Source of the DNA: JANMZO01 sp963763135
GTDB lineage: Bacteria > Actinomycetota > Acidimicrobiia > Acidimicrobiales > JANYDT01
DNA length: 64,000 bases
NCBI GenBank assembly: GCA_963763135.1
Contig: CAVXNJ010000012.1
Coordinates: forward strand, 992,001-1,056,000
Direction of reading: 5' to 3'
The position numbers and the translations under genes were made by a program. Below the pieces are notes generated by a model. The model was given only the letters and a program-made list of their open reading frames with translations. It had not been told where the DNA came from and did not search any database. Shown here piece by piece: positions 50,775 through 58,869 of the stretch (positions are counted from its first letter, which is position 1; each line of letters opens with the position of its first letter).

Positions 50775-51040
50775 TTACCGGCTCGAAGCGTCTCGTTCTG
50801 CGAGCCGGGTTTCGCCGTGCACAACGACGCGGTGCATCGTGCGACGGTCGTACGGGTAGTCCGACACTGCGTAATGCTGCGTTCCTCGGTTGTCCCAGAT
50901 TGCGACAGTCCCCGGTCGCCATCGAAGACGAACCTGGCGGTCGGGTCGATTGATCATGTCGAGCAGCACGCGATGATCAGCCGGGTGAGCGTGAAGCGAC
51001 GGTGCTTTCAGGTGGATGTACCGTCGACTGACGTGATTGA
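50775..51040 (-). pseudogene. TauD/TfdA-type dioxygenase remnant (C-terminal end only)
   Basis: An open frame on the minus strand from about 51063 to 50775 carries only the last 90 or so residues of a taurine/2,4-D-type 2-oxoglutarate dioxygenase: VNHVSRRYIHL, RQVRLRWRPGTVAIWDNRGTQH (distal iron His and the Arg/Trp surroundings) and YPYDRRTMHRVVV. The N-terminal two thirds, including the HxD iron ligands, are missing, and there is no credible start. Its 5' part overlaps the end of the neighbouring YkgJ-like gene in another frame. I interpret it as a truncated relic. Confidence 0.75.
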
Positions 51041-51640
51041 CGTGGCCGCCAGTGCGATCGCGTCAACCATCGGGAGAACCCGGCGTGGCATTGGATGGCC
51101 GGCCGTTCGGGCGGCCTGTTTGTAGGCTTCAGACGGCGACCCGCTGAGCACGACCCGCACCACACCTTTGCCGGCCGGGTCCTCGCAGTGCTTCGGATCA
51201 CTGGTTACGAGATACTCGCGACAGCTGAGCGGGCGTTCGGCGTGAATGGAGCATGCGCCTTCGTCGAGGAATGGGCAGTCGATGCCGAGCGCGAACCACG
51301 CAGTCGCGACTCGCCAACGAAAGGCCAAAGTGGTCTCAGGATCCGTCACGGCGTCGAGATCCGCACGGAGCCCGGCACGTTCCGCAACGCGCCGGGCCTC
51401 GGTGGCCCGAGCGATGACACCGGCGCGCCGCTCCGGTGTCATCTCATCGAGTGCGCGGGCGAGGGCCGGGACCTCGATGGGCAGGACCGGTGCAAGCTGA
51501 CGACAGCACGCCCCGCATCCCTTGCGACACGACACGGGCGTGCCCGCTTCCTCGGCGGCCTTGGACCCAGCGGTCGTATGGGTCTCCGCTATCGCGCGCA
51601 GACCGGGAAGCAGGAGCGCCAGCGCTTCGTCGAGGGGCAT
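51008..51640 (-). CDS. YkgJ family cysteine cluster protein (second copy in window)
   Basis: ATG 51640 is chosen, with a GTG one codon upstream. The 210-residue product has VSCRKGCGACCRQLAPVLPIEV (CxxxCxxCC) and CPFLDEGACSIHAERPLSCREYLVTSDPKHC, matching YkgJ-like metal-cluster proteins. It is not closely similar to the copy at 16239-16880 outside the cysteine pattern. It lies 8 bp after the small gene at 51649-51930, so they are likely cotranscribed. Its last codons overlap the TfdA relic. Confidence 0.85.
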   Translation of the reverse strand: MPLDEALALLLPGLRAIAETHTTAGSKAAEEAGTPVSCRKGCGACCRQLAPVLPIEVPALARALDEMTPERRAGVIARATEARRVAERAGLRADLDAVTDPETTLAFRWRVATAWFALGIDCPFLDEGACSIHAERPLSCREYLVTSDPKHCEDPAGKGVVRVVLSGSPSEAYKQAARTAGHPMPRRVLPMVDAIALAATSITSVDGTST

Positions 51641-51648
51641 CACGGTGC

Positions 51649-51930
51649 TCAGAACTTGAAGACGCCCTCTACGACCTCGTTGGTGCAGAGGGACTGCGTC
51701 TTGAGCGTGCCGCCCGGCGCCCATGAAGCTTCGAACTTCTGGGTGACGCTACTTATGATGATGTCCTTCAACATCGATGGAGCGGCAAACCCGGTGACCT
51801 CGTCGTCCCCGTGGGCCTCTCGCAGAGCGGCGCCGAGTTCAGCGATAGCCGCCTGGACTCGTGGCGAGGCCGAGTAGCCCTCGCTGATTTCGATGCTGAC
51901 GTTGATGCCTTTGGACGTTTCATTGTTCAT
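51649..51930 (-). CDS. Small protein of unknown function
   Basis: The 93-residue product starts at ATG 51930 (MNNETSKGINVSIEISEGYSASPRVQAAIAELGAALREAHG) and ends KTQSLCTNEVVEGVFKF. It alternates a strand, a helix, a second helix and strands, so it is probably a compact alpha/beta fold. I do not recognise it. The next gene, a YkgJ-like protein, begins 8 bp after its stop, so the two may be linked in function. The frame stays open upstream into a region that reads like the lost end of the lipoprotein gene at 52056-52343. Confidence 0.6.
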   Translation of the reverse strand: MNNETSKGINVSIEISEGYSASPRVQAAIAELGAALREAHGDDEVTGFAAPSMLKDIIISSVTQKFEASWAPGGTLKTQSLCTNEVVEGVFKF

Positions 51931-52055
51931 GTTGTCAAGACGCCGTAGGGCGATGAGGGTTACAGGTTCGTTGCAGCGGATCGACTCTGTTCGGAGAGTC
52001 GCTGTATGAGGAACTCTGCATACCGCCACCGGGCCCACGCCAATGTGCGCCGGAG

Positions 52056-52343
52056 TTACCTCGTTGTGATCATCGAGGTCGTACGTTGTTGTCGGCGACC
52101 GAGGTCGACGTCGCCGTCGGGGAACCGGAACGTTACCGCGAAGCCCACAGCGCGGCCGGAGTAGTTGATGAGATCGCCCGTAGCCACGAGTTGCCCGTCG
52201 AGCAGTGTGCACTTCTGGTTTTCAAGCGCGTACTCGTCCTGTCGAGCAGGTCGACGGTCGGCAGGATCGAACTTCTTTCCACTCGCCGTACAACTCGCCA
52301 TCATCAACACGGCGAGAGGGATGAGCACCCGACGTAGAGTCAT
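52056..52343 (-). CDS. Small lipoprotein, probably frameshifted near its 3' end
   Basis: ATG 52343 begins a lipoprotein signal: MTLRRVLIPLAVLMMASC, with Cys18 lipidated. The mature part (CTLLDGQLVATGDLINYSGRAVGFAVTFRFPDGDVDLG) is a short beta domain like those in extracytoplasmic FxLYD-type proteins. The last 11 residues (RRQQRTTSMITTR) look out of frame; the neighbouring frame reads TYDLDDHNEVTPAHIGVGPVAVCRV, a better continuation. A one-base error near 52080 is likely. Function is unknown. Confidence 0.6.
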   Translation of the reverse strand: MTLRRVLIPLAVLMMASCTASGKKFDPADRRPARQDEYALENQKCTLLDGQLVATGDLINYSGRAVGFAVTFRFPDGDVDLGRRQQRTTSMITTR

Positions 52344-52640
52344 GTGGGAATCCGTGTCAATGGTCGTTGCGACGACATCACTTCGCCTTCGCAATGGCAG
52401 GAATCACGGCCGACACCGCACGCAATGACTCGGGCCAGTGCCAGATCCGTCGCGTGTGACTGCCAGGCCGACAGGACACCTTCGAAGGTTGAGCACGTCG
52501 TGGATGTTTGGACGTCAGAAGGTCCGGACGGCAGAGATCGTTCATGTGACCACTGTTCGCACTGGACCAAACAGGCACCTGAGTAGGTCCTACTCATTTC
52601 TCCTGCTCCTCGCATTCTCGGTCACAGCTAGCATTCCGAA
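52344..52640. other. Intergenic region without a supported gene
   Basis: This 297 bp gap separates the divergent lipoprotein and GNAT genes. Open frames here (for example 52340-52615 on the minus strand) have no family match, poor composition and no ribosome site. It presumably holds the promoters of the two divergent genes; I see no clear operator. Confidence 0.6.
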
Positions 52641-53207
52641 GTGCCTCATGACGAACTCGGTCACGATCTGAATGTCGACCAGTTGAGCGCTAAGGTCCCG
52701 ACCCTGGCGGATGGCGTGATCCTCCTCAAGCGTCGAACGATGGCTGACGTCGAAGCACAGATGGCCGGCCAAGACAGCGAAATAGTGAAGTGGCTCGAGT
52801 GGGATGAGCCTACACGTGAGAATGTCACCGAAATGATTGCATCCAGCGCTCGTTCGTGGGACACGAACGATGGTCGCTGCGATTTCGGCGTGTACGATTT
52901 TTCAACTAACACGCTCGTAGGAAATTGTCGCGCCAATTTCGCCGATCCCCGTCTACGCGAGCACGAGGTCAATGTGGGCTATGCCGTGTTCGCCCCATGG
53001 CGCGGTACCGGGGTCGGCACACGAATCGTTCATGTGCTTCGCGAATGGATCGAACAACGTGACCCGATCCGAACAACAGTCCTCCTGATTGATGCCGGGA
53101 ATGTTGCGTCGAATCGGGTAGCTGAACGTTGTGGGTTTGTACCAGACGGCCTGGTTCCCGATGAACACGCTGAACTCGTTCGGTGGGTTCGACCGAAACG
53201 CGGTTAA
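52641..53207 (+). CDS. GNAT family N-acetyltransferase (RimJ/RimL-like)
   Basis: The GTG at 52641 gives 188 residues; a TTG at 52683 is also possible. Features are ILLKRRTMADVEAQMAG (N-terminal strand), WDTNDGRCDFGVYDFSTNTLVGNCRANF, EVNVGYAVFAPWRGTGVGTRIVHVLREWI (acetyl-CoA RGTGVG loop), and LIDAGNVASNRVAERCGFVPDGLV, which is the RimJ/RimL arrangement. The substrate is unknown. It stands alone between a lipoprotein gene and a convergent hydrolase gene. Confidence 0.87.
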   Translation: MPHDELGHDLNVDQLSAKVPTLADGVILLKRRTMADVEAQMAGQDSEIVKWLEWDEPTRENVTEMIASSARSWDTNDGRCDFGVYDFSTNTLVGNCRANFADPRLREHEVNVGYAVFAPWRGTGVGTRIVHVLREWIEQRDPIRTTVLLIDAGNVASNRVAERCGFVPDGLVPDEHAELVRWVRPKRG

Positions 53208-53379
53208 GTAAGCGCGCCTATTTTGTGGGCCACCCACTTCGAAGCGGTCATTCGACCTGCGGCTTTGATGAGATCACTTTGATGAGATCAATGGGTTCCG
53301 GAATCGAACGGCCGGCGTGTTCGATTCCGGAAATGCCCCAACCCTTCGTCACCTACCTGCAAATGTCCACTCGTGCCCC

Positions 53380-54675
53380 TTACCGCGACGTCACGTACTC
53401 AACGTTGTCGAGCTGGGGCTGCTTGCGGGTCAGCGTGGCCCGGGCTTTGGGCTCGGCATTGAGTGTTTCACGAAGGAACGCAGTGGAGTAATGCATGACG
53501 ATGTCGAGAGGTCGACGCGTTCCCCACACGGCATCGGTGCAGAACCCGTCGCGGTAGAAGGACTTCTGGGTCCAGGGGAGGTTGTCGCACGGGTCGACGT
53601 AGAGCATATGGCCCGCGCCCGGAAACGTAATGAGTGTCTTGTTCTTGCTTCCCGCGTGATCGTAAGTGAGCTTAGCGCCCCAAGTGTAGGGCGTGCCTTC
53701 GTCGACGGTTCCGCCCATGACCATCATGGGAACCTTCAGCTCCGCGAGGCCGCGCTGATCGAACAGGTACGCGTCGCCGGCCATCGAAATAACGGACGTG
53801 ACCCGCGGGTCTCCAAACGATGGCCACAGGTCCGAGGGGGTCGAGCGAAGTCCGGCTCGGGTGGCCATGTCTGCTTCTTTCGGAACGACGGGGCCGCAGA
53901 AGAAGTTGAGGGGATCATCTGCTGTCAGTGCCGCGCAGCGGGTCTTGTACGCAGCGAAGTCGAACCGTGCACCTCCAGCCGCGAGAGCGGTGTAGCCGCC
54001 GTAGGAGTGTCCCACAACCGCGATCTTGTTCATGTCGATCATTCCGGCCAACGTTGCGCCAGGCTTCGTGAGCACCTCCGCGTAGTCGATGGTTCGTTGG
54101 ATGTCGACGGGCCGGTCGACGATCGCCTTCCAGAATCCGGTGAGTGTCTCGTCGAAGGTCTCGTTGTGTTCGGGAGCGAGAACGACGAAGCCCTGTGATG
54201 CGTAGTGCTCGACCAGCGTGCTGAACACGATCGGGCTGATCGCGTAGCCGTGGGAGAAGACCACGAGCGGGTACGGCCTACCGGCCCGCTCAGGTCGGCC
54301 GTTCGCCAGCGCTCGGCCGACTGAGGTGATCTCCTTGCCGGGCGTGATCTGTTCGTCGAACTTGTTCGGCGCTGCGTACGTGATCGTCGCTTGCCGCTTG
54401 TCGGTGGCTCGACGTGCGGGGTACCACGCTCGCAGCGTCAGGGGTTGCTGCTGTGCGCCGGTGGTTGTGTACACGCGATAGCCAACCGCGTGGCTGCCCC
54501 GCGCTGCGTAGGTGAGCGAAGGAGTCGAGGTCTTCGCCTTCGCTCCGGTCTTCTCCGTCGCTGAGGTAGTGGATGGTTGCGCAGATGCGGACCCGGTAGC
54601 CAGGGGCCCGGCAGCAGCGAGTGCTGCGAGGCCGCAGATGGCGGCAGCAAGTCGGTTGCGGTGGTGTTGTTTCAT
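53380..54675 (-). CDS. Secreted alpha/beta hydrolase (PAF-acetylhydrolase/cutinase-like)
   Basis: The 431-residue product starts at ATG 54675 with AAAGGAC upstream and a signal peptide (MKQHHRNRLAAAICGLAALAAAG ending ASA). The fold has YPLVVFSHGYAISPIVFSTLVEHYASQGFVVLAPEHNETFDE (oxyanion region), IAVVGHSYGGYTALAAGGARF (GxSxG nucleophile), VMGGTVDEGTPY (acid) and TFPGAGHMLYVD (catalytic His). It resembles bacterial dienelactone/PAF-AH-type hydrolases, including those acting on polyesters. It lies 57 bp after the ABC permease stop and could be in that operon. Confidence 0.87.
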   Translation of the reverse strand: MKQHHRNRLAAAICGLAALAAAGPLATGSASAQPSTTSATEKTGAKAKTSTPSLTYAARGSHAVGYRVYTTTGAQQQPLTLRAWYPARRATDKRQATITYAAPNKFDEQITPGKEITSVGRALANGRPERAGRPYPLVVFSHGYAISPIVFSTLVEHYASQGFVVLAPEHNETFDETLTGFWKAIVDRPVDIQRTIDYAEVLTKPGATLAGMIDMNKIAVVGHSYGGYTALAAGGARFDFAAYKTRCAALTADDPLNFFCGPVVPKEADMATRAGLRSTPSDLWPSFGDPRVTSVISMAGDAYLFDQRGLAELKVPMMVMGGTVDEGTPYTWGAKLTYDHAGSKNKTLITFPGAGHMLYVDPCDNLPWTQKSFYRDGFCTDAVWGTRRPLDIVMHYSTAFLRETLNAEPKARATLTRKQPQLDNVEYVTSR

Positions 54676-54732
54676 GATTGTCCTTTCGGGGAACTTCTTT
54701 GGAGAGGGGCGGAATGAGAGAGGGATGTCCGG

Positions 54733-55524
54733 CTAGCTGATGTCGCGGCGGATCGTCCGAACGACTCCGGCGGCGAGCGGGGCCACCACCCAGAAGACGA
54801 TCGAGACCGAGATCTGCGGCACGTGACCGGACCAGTCGTTGTCGAGCATCCACTTCCAAGCGGTGGCCATGTCGATCCAGTCCAACAACGTCGATGCGGT
54901 GCCGAGTAGAGCGACGGCCGCGGGAAGAGCGAAGGATGCGGCGATGGCGGCCCCCGAGCTCTGCAGCAGTGCCCCGAGCGCGACGGCCGCGAGGACGTTG
55001 AGGAGTACGTAGAGCAAGTAGCTGGCGATGACGCCGATGCTCAGGTTTGCCTCCAGGTCGCGGCCGGAAGCCGAAGCCAGCCCAAGGCCGGCTGCTCCGA
55101 CGAGTCCGCCGAAGACGGCACCGCCGCCACCGAGCACCATCGACACAGCCAGCTTGGCGTTCACGACTCGGATGCGCCGCGGTTCCTGGGTGAAGGTGGT
55201 CATGAAGCTGCGTTGGCTCCATTCGGCGGTGAACAGCAGGATCGCTACGACGGGGAGGAGGACGTTCAACCCCAGAGAGGCAACACGGAGGTAGCTCGCG
55301 TATGTCTGATCGAAGGATGTTGGGGAGACGACCGGGACCAGCATGATCCCGGCCGTCGACAGGGCCACGAGAGCGAGGAGCCAACGGGCGGCGCGGGTAT
55401 CGGTGGCCTTGATCCACTCGACCCGGACAAGCCGTGAGAACGGGATCGGTCCTTCAGTAGAGCGTGCCGCGTCGATGCCGATGGTTCGGGGGGAGAGGGT
55501 TCGGGGGGATACTGACGTGGTCAT
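54733..55524 (-). CDS. ABC-2 type transporter permease
   Basis: The 263-residue product has six hydrophobic segments typical of ABC-2 permeases: WLLALVALSTAGIMLVPVV, LGLNVLLPVVAILLFTAEWSQRSFMTTF, GGGGAVFGGLVGAAGLGLA, SYLLYVLLNVLAAVALGALLQ, AIAASFALPAAVALLG, and ISVSIVFWVVAPLAAGVV. The sequence EWSQRSFMTTFTQEPRR is the family's cytoplasmic coupling region. It overlaps the ATP-binding gene by 4 nt and forms the transporter with it. Confidence 0.9.
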   Translation of the reverse strand: MTTSVSPRTLSPRTIGIDAARSTEGPIPFSRLVRVEWIKATDTRAARWLLALVALSTAGIMLVPVVSPTSFDQTYASYLRVASLGLNVLLPVVAILLFTAEWSQRSFMTTFTQEPRRIRVVNAKLAVSMVLGGGGAVFGGLVGAAGLGLASASGRDLEANLSIGVIASYLLYVLLNVLAAVALGALLQSSGAAIAASFALPAAVALLGTASTLLDWIDMATAWKWMLDNDWSGHVPQISVSIVFWVVAPLAAGVVRTIRRDIS

Positions 55525-56438
55525 GCTGCAGCGTCCCGGGACGGATTCGCCTTGGAGGCGGTGAGCGAGAAGAAGAGCTGCTCCAGCCCGTTTGTCTCGG
55601 ACTCACGCAACTCGGTGAGTAGCACCTGGTGATCGCGGGCGACCCCTGCGAGCACCTCGGTCGTCACCCGACCTCCGGCGACGTCCACGGTGAGCGCATC
55701 TCCCGGCCCGGCGACGTAGTCGATCAGCGCTGCTTGGAGCGCCGCGGCCAACGCGGCGCGGTCGGGGCTGCGCACCAGGATCGTGGAGCTGGCCAGCAGA
55801 TCATCCATCCGACCGGCGGCCACCACAGCACCGCCTGCTATGACGACGAGATGGTCGGCCGTGGCCTGCACCTCGTGGAGCAGGTGACTCGACAACAGCA
55901 CCGTGCCGCCATGGTCGGCGAAGTCACGCAGGAGCGTTCGCATCCATGCGATCCCTTCGGGATCGAGCCCGTTCGCTGGTTCATCAAGGATCAGCGCCTG
56001 GGGTTCACCGATAAGGGCCTGGGCGATACCGAGGCGCTGGCGCATGCCAAGTGAGTAGGTCCCAACCCGCTTGTCCGCCGCATCGGCGATCCCGACAAGT
56101 TCCAGCAGGTGGTCGATCCGCCCCGTGTGAACGCCGGCCATCTGCGCTGCGATCCTGAGCGTCGACCGTCCACTACGCCCGGGATGCATCGCCGACGCGT
56201 CGAGCAGCATGCCGACGACACGTGTCGGGTTGGGCAGTTCAACAAACGGTCGGCCGTCGATGGTCGCGGTACCGTGATCGGGTCGCACCAGCCCGACGAC
56301 CATCTTCAGCGTGGTGGATTTGCCGGCGCCGTTCGCCCCGAGGAAACCGGTGATGGTCCCGGGTTTGCAGTGCAACGAGACGTCGCGAACGACGTGCATC
56401 TGTTTGTAGCTCTTGGTGAGAGCGGTTGTTGTGATCAT
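55521..56438 (-). CDS. ABC transporter ATP-binding protein
   Basis: ATG 56438 is the start (305 residues); the frame is open further but reads through the upstream repeat. Walker A is FLGANGAGKSTTLKMVVGL, the signature TYSLGMRQRLGIAQAL, Walker B LILDEPANGLDPEGIAW, and the H-loop SSHLLHEV. A C-terminal segment follows, as in bacitracin/lantibiotic-type exporters. It exports an unknown compound with the permease. Its upstream DNA is a copy of sequence upstream of the membrane protein gene at 56611-57447. Confidence 0.93.
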   Translation of the reverse strand: MITTTALTKSYKQMHVVRDVSLHCKPGTITGFLGANGAGKSTTLKMVVGLVRPDHGTATIDGRPFVELPNPTRVVGMLLDASAMHPGRSGRSTLRIAAQMAGVHTGRIDHLLELVGIADAADKRVGTYSLGMRQRLGIAQALIGEPQALILDEPANGLDPEGIAWMRTLLRDFADHGGTVLLSSHLLHEVQATADHLVVIAGGAVVAAGRMDDLLASSTILVRSPDRAALAAALQAALIDYVAGPGDALTVDVAGGRVTTEVLAGVARDHQVLLTELRESETNGLEQLFFSLTASKANPSRDAAA

Positions 56439-56467
56439 GCATCCAAGCCTGAATGGCTCGGTGTTCC

Positions 56468-56574
56468 GCCGCATCGGGCAGACGGCCACGATCCGATGTC
56501 CGAAGGGATGTCGTTTGTTCAGTCCGACGGCTTCGGATCTTCGTCTTTCGTTGGCTGCCGTTTCGACTTTCGTC
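56468..56574 (-). repeat. Duplicated upstream element, copy 1 (before ABC operon)
   Basis: Two blocks match copy 2 at 57508-57603: gccgcatcgggc through gggatgtc (56468-56512) and ctttcgttgg through cgactttcgtc (56545-56574). Copy 2 differs by a 12 bp length change between blocks and some substitutions. The element ends 30 bp before the ATPase ATG and may carry its promoter and operator. Confidence 0.75.
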
Positions 56575-56610
56575 TTTTGGTCCCACCGTTCGGCGGATCG
56601 TTGCGACGGC

Positions 56611-57447
56611 TCAGAAGCTCCCACTCAACGCGCCCGCAAAGGCGCGGATCGGGGCTGCGGCGGTCGCCGCGTTGGCCGTCGCGATAATGGTCATGCCGGT
56701 CGCTGCGATCGCTGCTGCGGGGGCGAGCATGCGCAACAAGACCCGGGTGCGCCGATCGTTTGTAGGCGTGCGACTTGACCGCCTCCACGCAGTAATCGCA
56801 TATCGCAGGGCGAGTACGGCGAGGACCGTTGCGAGAATCGCCAGCACCAGATGGAACCTGCTGAACTCGCTGACCATCCGCTCGAGCGGCGGCGGGAAAT
56901 CGGTCCGGTGCGTCTGCCCGGCGACGCGCTGAGCCTCGGCGACGAGCTGAGCGGAACGTTGGTTTGGCGACGCAGTAAGCGTCGGCAGTAGCGATGCGAT
57001 CGGCGCGAACGGTCCCTGGATGTTCGCGATAACGAGGAGTGAGAAGAACGCTCGCACTGCGGCGACGCCGATGCCAGCTACAGCCCAAAGGCTGGCGATC
57101 CCGAGTGGTTGGGTCCGTCGGAAACGAACGAAGAGTCGGGATGCGAGAGTACCGGCGGACAGGACGACAAATGCCGCGAAGAGACACTTGAGCAGATGGT
57201 AGGTCGACCAGTACCTGATTGCGTGGCGGAAGGTGCTGTCGAGGTGCCCGCCGTTGGTCCAGAAGCTTGCGAACCCTTGGTCGACGGCCACTCCGAGATC
57301 GTGTTGGTCTTGAATGCCGGAAGAGTCAATGAGTGGTGTCAGAAGCGGCGGTCCGACGATGAACAGGCCGATGGCGATGAACAGACTTGACGCGACGGTC
57401 GGGATCCGATGCATCGGACGAGTGGTCAGGGAGTAGGTGGCGATCAC
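56611..57447 (-). CDS. Integral membrane protein, function unknown
   Basis: The GTG at 57447 has GAGG with 7 nt spacing. The 278-residue product has about five membrane segments: TVASSLFIAIGLFIVGPPLL, LLKCLFAAFVVLSAGTLAS, SLWAVAGIGVAAVRAFFSLLVIA, FHLVLAILATVLAVLALRY, and LAPAAAIAATGMTIIATANAATA. A large extracytoplasmic loop (DQHDLGVAVDQGFASFWTNGG) and basic cytoplasmic loops are visible. I do not recognise a family. It lies between the ABC operon and the two-component genes and shares upstream DNA with the ABC operon. Confidence 0.75.
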   Translation of the reverse strand: MIATYSLTTRPMHRIPTVASSLFIAIGLFIVGPPLLTPLIDSSGIQDQHDLGVAVDQGFASFWTNGGHLDSTFRHAIRYWSTYHLLKCLFAAFVVLSAGTLASRLFVRFRRTQPLGIASLWAVAGIGVAAVRAFFSLLVIANIQGPFAPIASLLPTLTASPNQRSAQLVAEAQRVAGQTHRTDFPPPLERMVSEFSRFHLVLAILATVLAVLALRYAITAWRRSSRTPTNDRRTRVLLRMLAPAAAIAATGMTIIATANAATAAAPIRAFAGALSGSF

Positions 57448-57507
57448 GGGTGAACCTCGAATGAACCTCGGCGAGTGGGCCTACCACCTTGACCCGACCG
57501 GTGCGCT

Positions 57508-57603
57508 GCCGCATCGGGCGGACGGCCAGGATCCGATGGAGGAAGGGATGTCCGATCACTTCCGACTTTCGCCTTTCGTTGGTTGCAGTGTCGACTTTCG
57601 TCG
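57508..57603 (-). repeat. Duplicated upstream element, copy 2 (before membrane protein gene)
   Basis: The second copy of the element at 56468-56574, in the same orientation. It lies between the membrane protein start (57447) and the histidine kinase start (57640) and includes repeated gactttcg motifs (57563-57570 and 57592-57599). It may bind the neighbouring response regulator. Confidence 0.75.
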
Positions 57604-57639
57604 ATGTTGCACGTGCGCACTAAGCCGTACACTCGAACG

Positions 57640-58869
57640 ATGTCCTGGCTACGCAGATGGTGGGCCCAGACCGCCCCCACGGCGATGCTGGCACCCGGCG
57701 ACCCGGCCCAACCCGACAAGGTGGGGCCCAGGACTGTGCGCGACTGGTCCGTCGACGCCGGTGCGTTCGTCATCGCCACCGCTCTGGGCGCCGTCATCCT
57801 GCGGATCACCGGGGACGTCACCGCGAATCCGATGACCTCGGGGCAGGTGGCCATCGACGCCTCGTTCGGACTCCTCTGCTGTCTGTCCCTGTGGTGGCGG
57901 CGGCGCTGGCCGTTCGGAGTGGCGCTGGTTTGCGTCCTGTTGGGCGCGTTCTCGACGTTTGGCACGGTCGCCGGCCTGTTCTCACTCGCCTCGCTGGCTG
58001 TCTACCGCCATGTCCGGCCCGCCCTGCTCATCTCCGCGCTGTTCGTTCCGTCTGCAGTGGTGTGCTCGATCTGGCTCGGGCGGACCAATACCGGGTCGGT
58101 GTTGCTGCCGACGACGGCGCTTGCGGCCGCCGCAGTCGCATGGGGCATGTTCATACGCGCCCGGCGTCAGCTCCTCTCCACCCTGCGCGATCGCGCCCAA
58201 CACGCCGAGGCCGATCAGCTCGTCCGCGCCGAACGTGCTCGCCTGGCTGAGCGGACCCGCATCGCGCGGGAGATGCACGACGTCCTCGCCCACCGCATCT
58301 CCCTGGTCGCGCTGCATGCCGGCGCGCTCGAGGTCGCACGCGACCTTCCTCCAGCGCAGGTGCAGGAGAGCGCAGCGCTGTTGCGTTTGACGGCCCACCA
58401 GGCGCTGGAGGAGCTGCGAGACGTGATCGGCGTGCTGCGGGAGGAGCCAGGGCAGGAGCGGCTATCGACGGTGCCGCAACCGACGTTGGCTGACATTCCA
58501 CGCCTGGTGGAGGACACTCGCCGTTCCGGAGCGAAGGTCGACTTCGAGATGCAGGTCGACGGTGCAGCTGCCGCACCTGGCCCCCTGGGTCGCGACGCAT
58601 ACCGCATCGTGCAGGAAGCACTCACCAACATCGGCAAGCACGCTCGCGGCACGCACGCCCAGGTTCGCGTGACGGGCGCGCCGAATTGCGGCCTGCATGT
58701 GAGCGTTCGCAATCCGGCGGCACTGGGCCCTCAAGACCGTCCGGCGCTGCCGGGTTCTGGCACCGGCCTCCTTGGTCTGCAGGAGCGGGTGACGCTAGCC
58801 AATGGTGTCCTGGTGCACGGACCTGACGCGTCCGGTGACTTCATCGTCGAGGCCGACCTGCCGTGGTGA
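57640..58869 (+). CDS. Sensor histidine kinase (NarL-type HisKA_3)
   Basis: ATG 57640 (MSWLRRWWAQ) is chosen; the frame is open upstream. The 409-residue product has four to five hydrophobic N-terminal helices (about 38-170), a dimerisation helix with the phospho-accepting His213 in REMHDVLAHRISLVALHAG, the N-box RIVQEALTNIGKHA and the G-box GSGTGLLGLQERV. This is the HisKA_3/HATPase arrangement of NarL/DesK-like kinases. The stop overlaps the response regulator start (GTGA). Its signal is probably sensed in the membrane region. Confidence 0.93.
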   Translation: MSWLRRWWAQTAPTAMLAPGDPAQPDKVGPRTVRDWSVDAGAFVIATALGAVILRITGDVTANPMTSGQVAIDASFGLLCCLSLWWRRRWPFGVALVCVLLGAFSTFGTVAGLFSLASLAVYRHVRPALLISALFVPSAVVCSIWLGRTNTGSVLLPTTALAAAAVAWGMFIRARRQLLSTLRDRAQHAEADQLVRAERARLAERTRIAREMHDVLAHRISLVALHAGALEVARDLPPAQVQESAALLRLTAHQALEELRDVIGVLREEPGQERLSTVPQPTLADIPRLVEDTRRSGAKVDFEMQVDGAAAAPGPLGRDAYRIVQEALTNIGKHARGTHAQVRVTGAPNCGLHVSVRNPAALGPQDRPALPGSGTGLLGLQERVTLANGVLVHGPDASGDFIVEADLPW

